A stretch of 64,000 bases of DNA from Cycas panzhihuaensis. Taxonomy: Eukaryota; Cycadophyta. The notes beneath the pieces were generated by a model. It made no database searches. It saw only the letters and a program-made list of their open reading frames with translations, and was not told the origin of the DNA. Numbering within the stretch: the stretch's first letter is position 1; every line of letters starts with the position of its first letter. Where the stretch lies: assembly GCA_023213395.1 (NCBI GenBank), contig CM041465.1, positions 74,035,741 through 74,099,740 of the forward strand. Direction: 5' to 3'. Positions 61,099 to 64,000 of the stretch are shown one piece after another. Position numbers and translations under genes: made by a program.

Positions 61099-61411
61099 TG
61101 TTGTTCCATTTACACTCTTGTAGATTTGTATTTTCCCCTCTTAAGTATACTAGGGGGTCATAGTACACACACCTTTTTATGTATTAGTCAGTGGTTAGCT
61201 TGGTGGTTCTTAGCATATGATTCCACATCTATGAGGTGACATATGTTTTAGATATGTGTCATTTCATAACATAATTAAAGATGATCGTTTCCCATAAAGG
61301 TTTATATTATGTTATATTATATGTTTCATTTATTTGTCCTATATGTTATTAGAATAGTCTTAATATATTTGATATTATACATTCATAATATTAAATCATG
61401 TAATTTTAACA
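61099..61411 (+). repeat. 3' LTR of element H
   Basis: TGTTGTTCCATTTAC ... ATTTTAACA. It pairs with 23159-23440 and carries an extra ~20 bp (ctagggggtcatag region). Confidence 0.75.
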
Positions 61412-61929
61412 TAATTATATGCCTAAGAAAGTAAAGTTTGATTAAATAGATGATCTCACTGTAGCAAACTTAGCATATTATAATGCACTATTAGAGGATA
61501 GGTAACTAACCTATAGAACTGATATGCCCATATAAGGCATCCCCATTGAAGAAATTTTGATTATAACAACTTAGTTTTGTTTCCATTTAGTAGTAAAATA
61601 CTTCATAGTTAGTTCATGTTATAATAATCATATTTAAAGTCATCCTTATAATAAAATTGAGTATTTATTTTGTTTTTTGAATGTGTCTTTCATGAAGAAT
61701 TTATGATTGAATGACTATCATATGTTTGAATTATATATGTTATCGTGAATGAAGAAATTTTCACAAAAGTATAAAAGATCCTATTTGTAAGCCTTAATTT
61801 AGAGGAACCTTAGTATGTTTATAACTATTGGCTATAACAAATCATTAAATGACATAAGGCCTATGTCAAATGGTATTGAAGCTTATTTATGTGGTGGATT
61901 TATAGTTCTTTTATAAAAATCTATTTGTG
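61412..61929. other. AT-rich stretch without recognised feature
   Basis: Nothing recognised. Confidence 0.45.
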
Positions 61930-62331
61930 AGGTTGATCCCAAAAGAGCTTAGTTGGTGAAGAAATCAATTATCAACCTTTCCTCCTTGAGATCCTGGGAG
62001 TTAGTGTAGAAAACTCAATAACATCAAAATAACAATGAGCCCATGAAAGGAAAATTCTACACCAAATCAATTATTCTTGACATTGATCCAAAAGTATGAG
62101 GAGTAATACTTTTATTAAACCATGAAAATCTCCATTTAATGGTGGAGAAATCAACTAGCAAAAAAAGAATGGTAAAATTACAAGGAATAAATGTTACAAT
62201 TATACCATAAGGGGGACTCCAACCCTCCAAATGCTTCTCCAAGGATGCTTCCCAAGTCAAGTCTCCAAGAACCACCTCTCTAACCTATAGAAGGGCTCAA
62301 TTTATAGAAAGAAACCTGAATTGCATGTTTA
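61930..62331 (-). repeat. Possible LTR segment of gypsy I
   Basis: On the - strand, TGTTAAACATGCAATTC (62331) is followed by a TATA-like tctataaattgagccc and, ~220 bases on, tttaataaaag, an order like promoter and polyadenylation signals of an LTR. No second copy is in the window and the ends are not proven. The 72-codon frame at 62057-62275 lies inside and has no motif. Confidence 0.3.
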
Positions 62332-62380
62332 ACAAGTGGCAATCATGCAAGTATAACCACTAACCACCAGAATGCATGTT

Positions 62381-62930
62381 GTCCAAGTGGCCTTCATACA
62401 ATTCCTAAAATTTTATAGCTTGTAACAGATCTTAACGTACTCCAATTTGGCTCACGTTTGGTACACATCTAGGAACGCATGTCCCCTCAGCTTCCTCAAA
62501 TTTTTAGCTCATTTGGATGTCATTTGACTGCATTTTTATTCATTTAATAATAATATGTATTTGCTGTTTTTCTGCTGTCCAAGTGGCCTTCATGCAATTC
62601 TTAAAAGTTGTAGCTTGTAACTAACCTTAACGGACTCCAATTCAACTCAAATTTGGTACACATATATAAACACATGTCTCCTCCACTTCCTCAAAATTTT
62701 AGCTCATTTGGATGTCATTTGGCCATGTTTCTATGCATATAATCATAATATATATTTTCTATTTTTTTCTGCTAGCTGTGGGATTAATTTTTATGCAAAG
62801 ACAAGGCTTGAACTCTAATCAAATGATATTTTCTGAACCCCACCTTTTGTACACATCTAGTGGGATGTGTCTTATCTCTTTAAACAAAATTTCATAGAAT
62901 TTTGATACCATTTGGCCATATCTCTTTTAG
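62381..62930. repeat. Tandem repeat, unit ~196 bp
   Basis: Unit 1 (62381-62576) and unit 2 (62577-62773) both start gtccaagtggccttcat and share ttggtacacat, cttcctcaaa and agctcatttggatgtcattt in order. A divergent partial third unit (about 62806-62930) keeps gtacacatctag and accatttggccat. It lies beyond the 3' end of the pol of gypsy I. Confidence 0.75.
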
Positions 62931-63031
62931 TTATGCCAATGCCTAACATTTTCCGCATCCTGTAAACATATGGTAGATCCTCCTGGATCATGGCTCCCCC
63001 TTCCTTGGAAAATAGCCAACTCTTGTTTGGC

Positions 63032-64000
63032 TTAGAATTGGAGATGGGGGAAGTGTTGTTCTCCTTGTTGCCTACTAAACCACTTGGCCTTACTAGGCAA
63101 TTGCCCTACTACTCCAATCCTGAAAGATTCATGTGTCTTATGTCTTGTTTTGGTAGATTTTCTCTCCAAGATACAATCTTTCTTGAGAGGCTCCTCACTT
63201 TCCAAATACAAATCATCAACTGAAGGTAAAGTGAACTGGTCCTGTTCCTCATCTAGTATGGAGGGCTCAAAGAGTTTTAAGTATTCAGCATTTACTACTG
63301 AATATATTTGCATATAAGGTGGAAGATCAAGTTGGAAAGCATTGCCACCTACTTTTCTCAAAATCTTGAATGGTGCATACCTTATAGGTTTGAGTTTCTT
63401 ACCTTCTCCTTTTAACCTCTCCTTGCTCAAGTATAACCATACTAAATCTCCTTCTTGGAAAGTAAACTCTTGCCTATGCTTGTCATGTCTTTCCTTGTAC
63501 TTTTGTTGAGTCCTTAGAAGTTGATCATGTACTTCTTTGTGGACTCTCGGATCTTCTCCAAGTATCTTAAAGCCTTGTCATGCTCCTCCTTCTCTTTGAC
63601 GGATCCTTCCTTAGCTTGCATGGAAAACTCTAAGTCAAATGGACTTTGAGGTAAGTATCCCAAACAAACTTCAAAAGGTGCTTTAGAGTGTGATGCATGC
63701 GTTGCTCTATTAAAAGCAAATTGTAGAAAAGCCAATGATTCATCCCAAGTCTTTGGATGCTTGGAATTGTATCCCCTCAATAGATGTACCAAAGTTCATG
63801 CTCACTACTTGGTTTGTCCATCCGCTTGAGGATGGAAACTTGTACTCCTTCAATTTGGTATCCATCATCTCCCATAGTGACTTCTAAAATGATGAAAGGA
63901 ATCGAGTGTCACGATGCGAAATGATGGAAGAAGGCAAGCCAAAATTCTTCCATACATGCTCGAAGAATAACTCGGTTGCTCACTGCACATGATTGTCTTC
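63032..64000 (-). pseudogene. Gypsy I (chromovirus-like): integrase end and chromodomain, partial
   Basis: From the right edge down: LFFEHVWKNFGLPSSIIS with D mutated to H in SHRDTRF (near 63900), the decayed HPQADGQT block, then MVHLLRGYNSKHPKTWDESL and FNRATHASHSKAPFEVCLGY (63514-63792). The C-terminal domain is at 63430-63032: KLKPIRYAPFKILRKVG, NAFQLDLPPYMQIYSVVN, LPSVDDLYLESEE and a chromodomain-like end (ILERKSTKTRHKT ... KAKWFS ... FPHL). This order is that of chromodomain Ty3/gypsy elements. A purine run (ccaaggaagggggag on -, about 62992-63010) follows the frame and could be the polypurine tract. RT and gag would lie beyond 64000. Confidence 0.88.

Larger units (their letters stand above)
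23159..61411 (+). mobile_element. LTR element H, outermost shell of the nested cluster
   Basis: An LTR pair (23159-23440 and 61099-61411) encloses everything between. The left copy is followed by a decayed initiator-Met PBS, which gives + orientation. Without copia A the interior is only about 1.9 kb (23441-23830 plus 59546-61098), with no coding motif recognised. H looks like a non-autonomous or heavily deleted element. The flanks (aataa, taatt) do not give a clear TSD. Confidence 0.7.

Overview
This is nuclear plant DNA made almost entirely of decayed LTR retrotransposons. I see no convincing host gene, rRNA, tRNA or CRISPR array. The evidence for a seed plant is the set of plant-type Ty1/copia and Ty3/gypsy polyproteins, primer-binding sites (PBS) complementary to initiator-Met tRNA (TGGTATCAGAGC and decayed forms), a Tat/Ogre-like gypsy element with extra coding domains, and AT-rich filler. 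The species cannot be named from the sequence.

Layout. 1-1981: 3' end of a copia element (D, + strand) with its 3' LTR. 1982-7145: AT-rich remnants, including a degenerate RNase H (3465-3860), a direct-repeat pair (4230 and 5331) and a compound microsatellite. 7146-14157: a whole but dead copia element (E, - strand) with LTRs, PBS and a near-perfect 5-bp target-site duplication (TSD). 14158-23158: AT-rich DNA with an LTR plus PBS lacking a partner (F, - strand) and a degenerate ~26-bp minisatellite.

23159-61411 is a four-level nest. Element H (+) carries copia A (-, TSD attta). A carries copia B (+, TSD cttct) and gypsy G (-, TSD gtacg/gtatg). The 3' LTR of G carries copia C (+, TSD gacgg). 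Removing the inserts rejoins the broken reading frames of A and the interrupted LTR of G. LTR divergence judged by eye fits the order C youngest, then B, with G, A and H older.

61412-64000: filler, then a chromodomain-bearing gypsy fragment (I, - strand) that runs off the right edge, with a ~196-bp tandem repeat downstream of its pol.

The most unusual content is in G. Its gag-protease-RT-RNase H-integrase lie on the - strand. Between integrase and 3' LTR there is a + strand (antisense) gene remnant with a plant-mobile-domain-like block, an acidic/Gly-rich linker, an apparent intron with a TACTAAC branch point, and a coiled coil. A second RNase H on the - strand sits next to the 3' LTR. All coding regions are broken. 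Many of the stops look like C-to-T changes of Gln, Trp or Arg codons, as expected from decay of methylated repeats.
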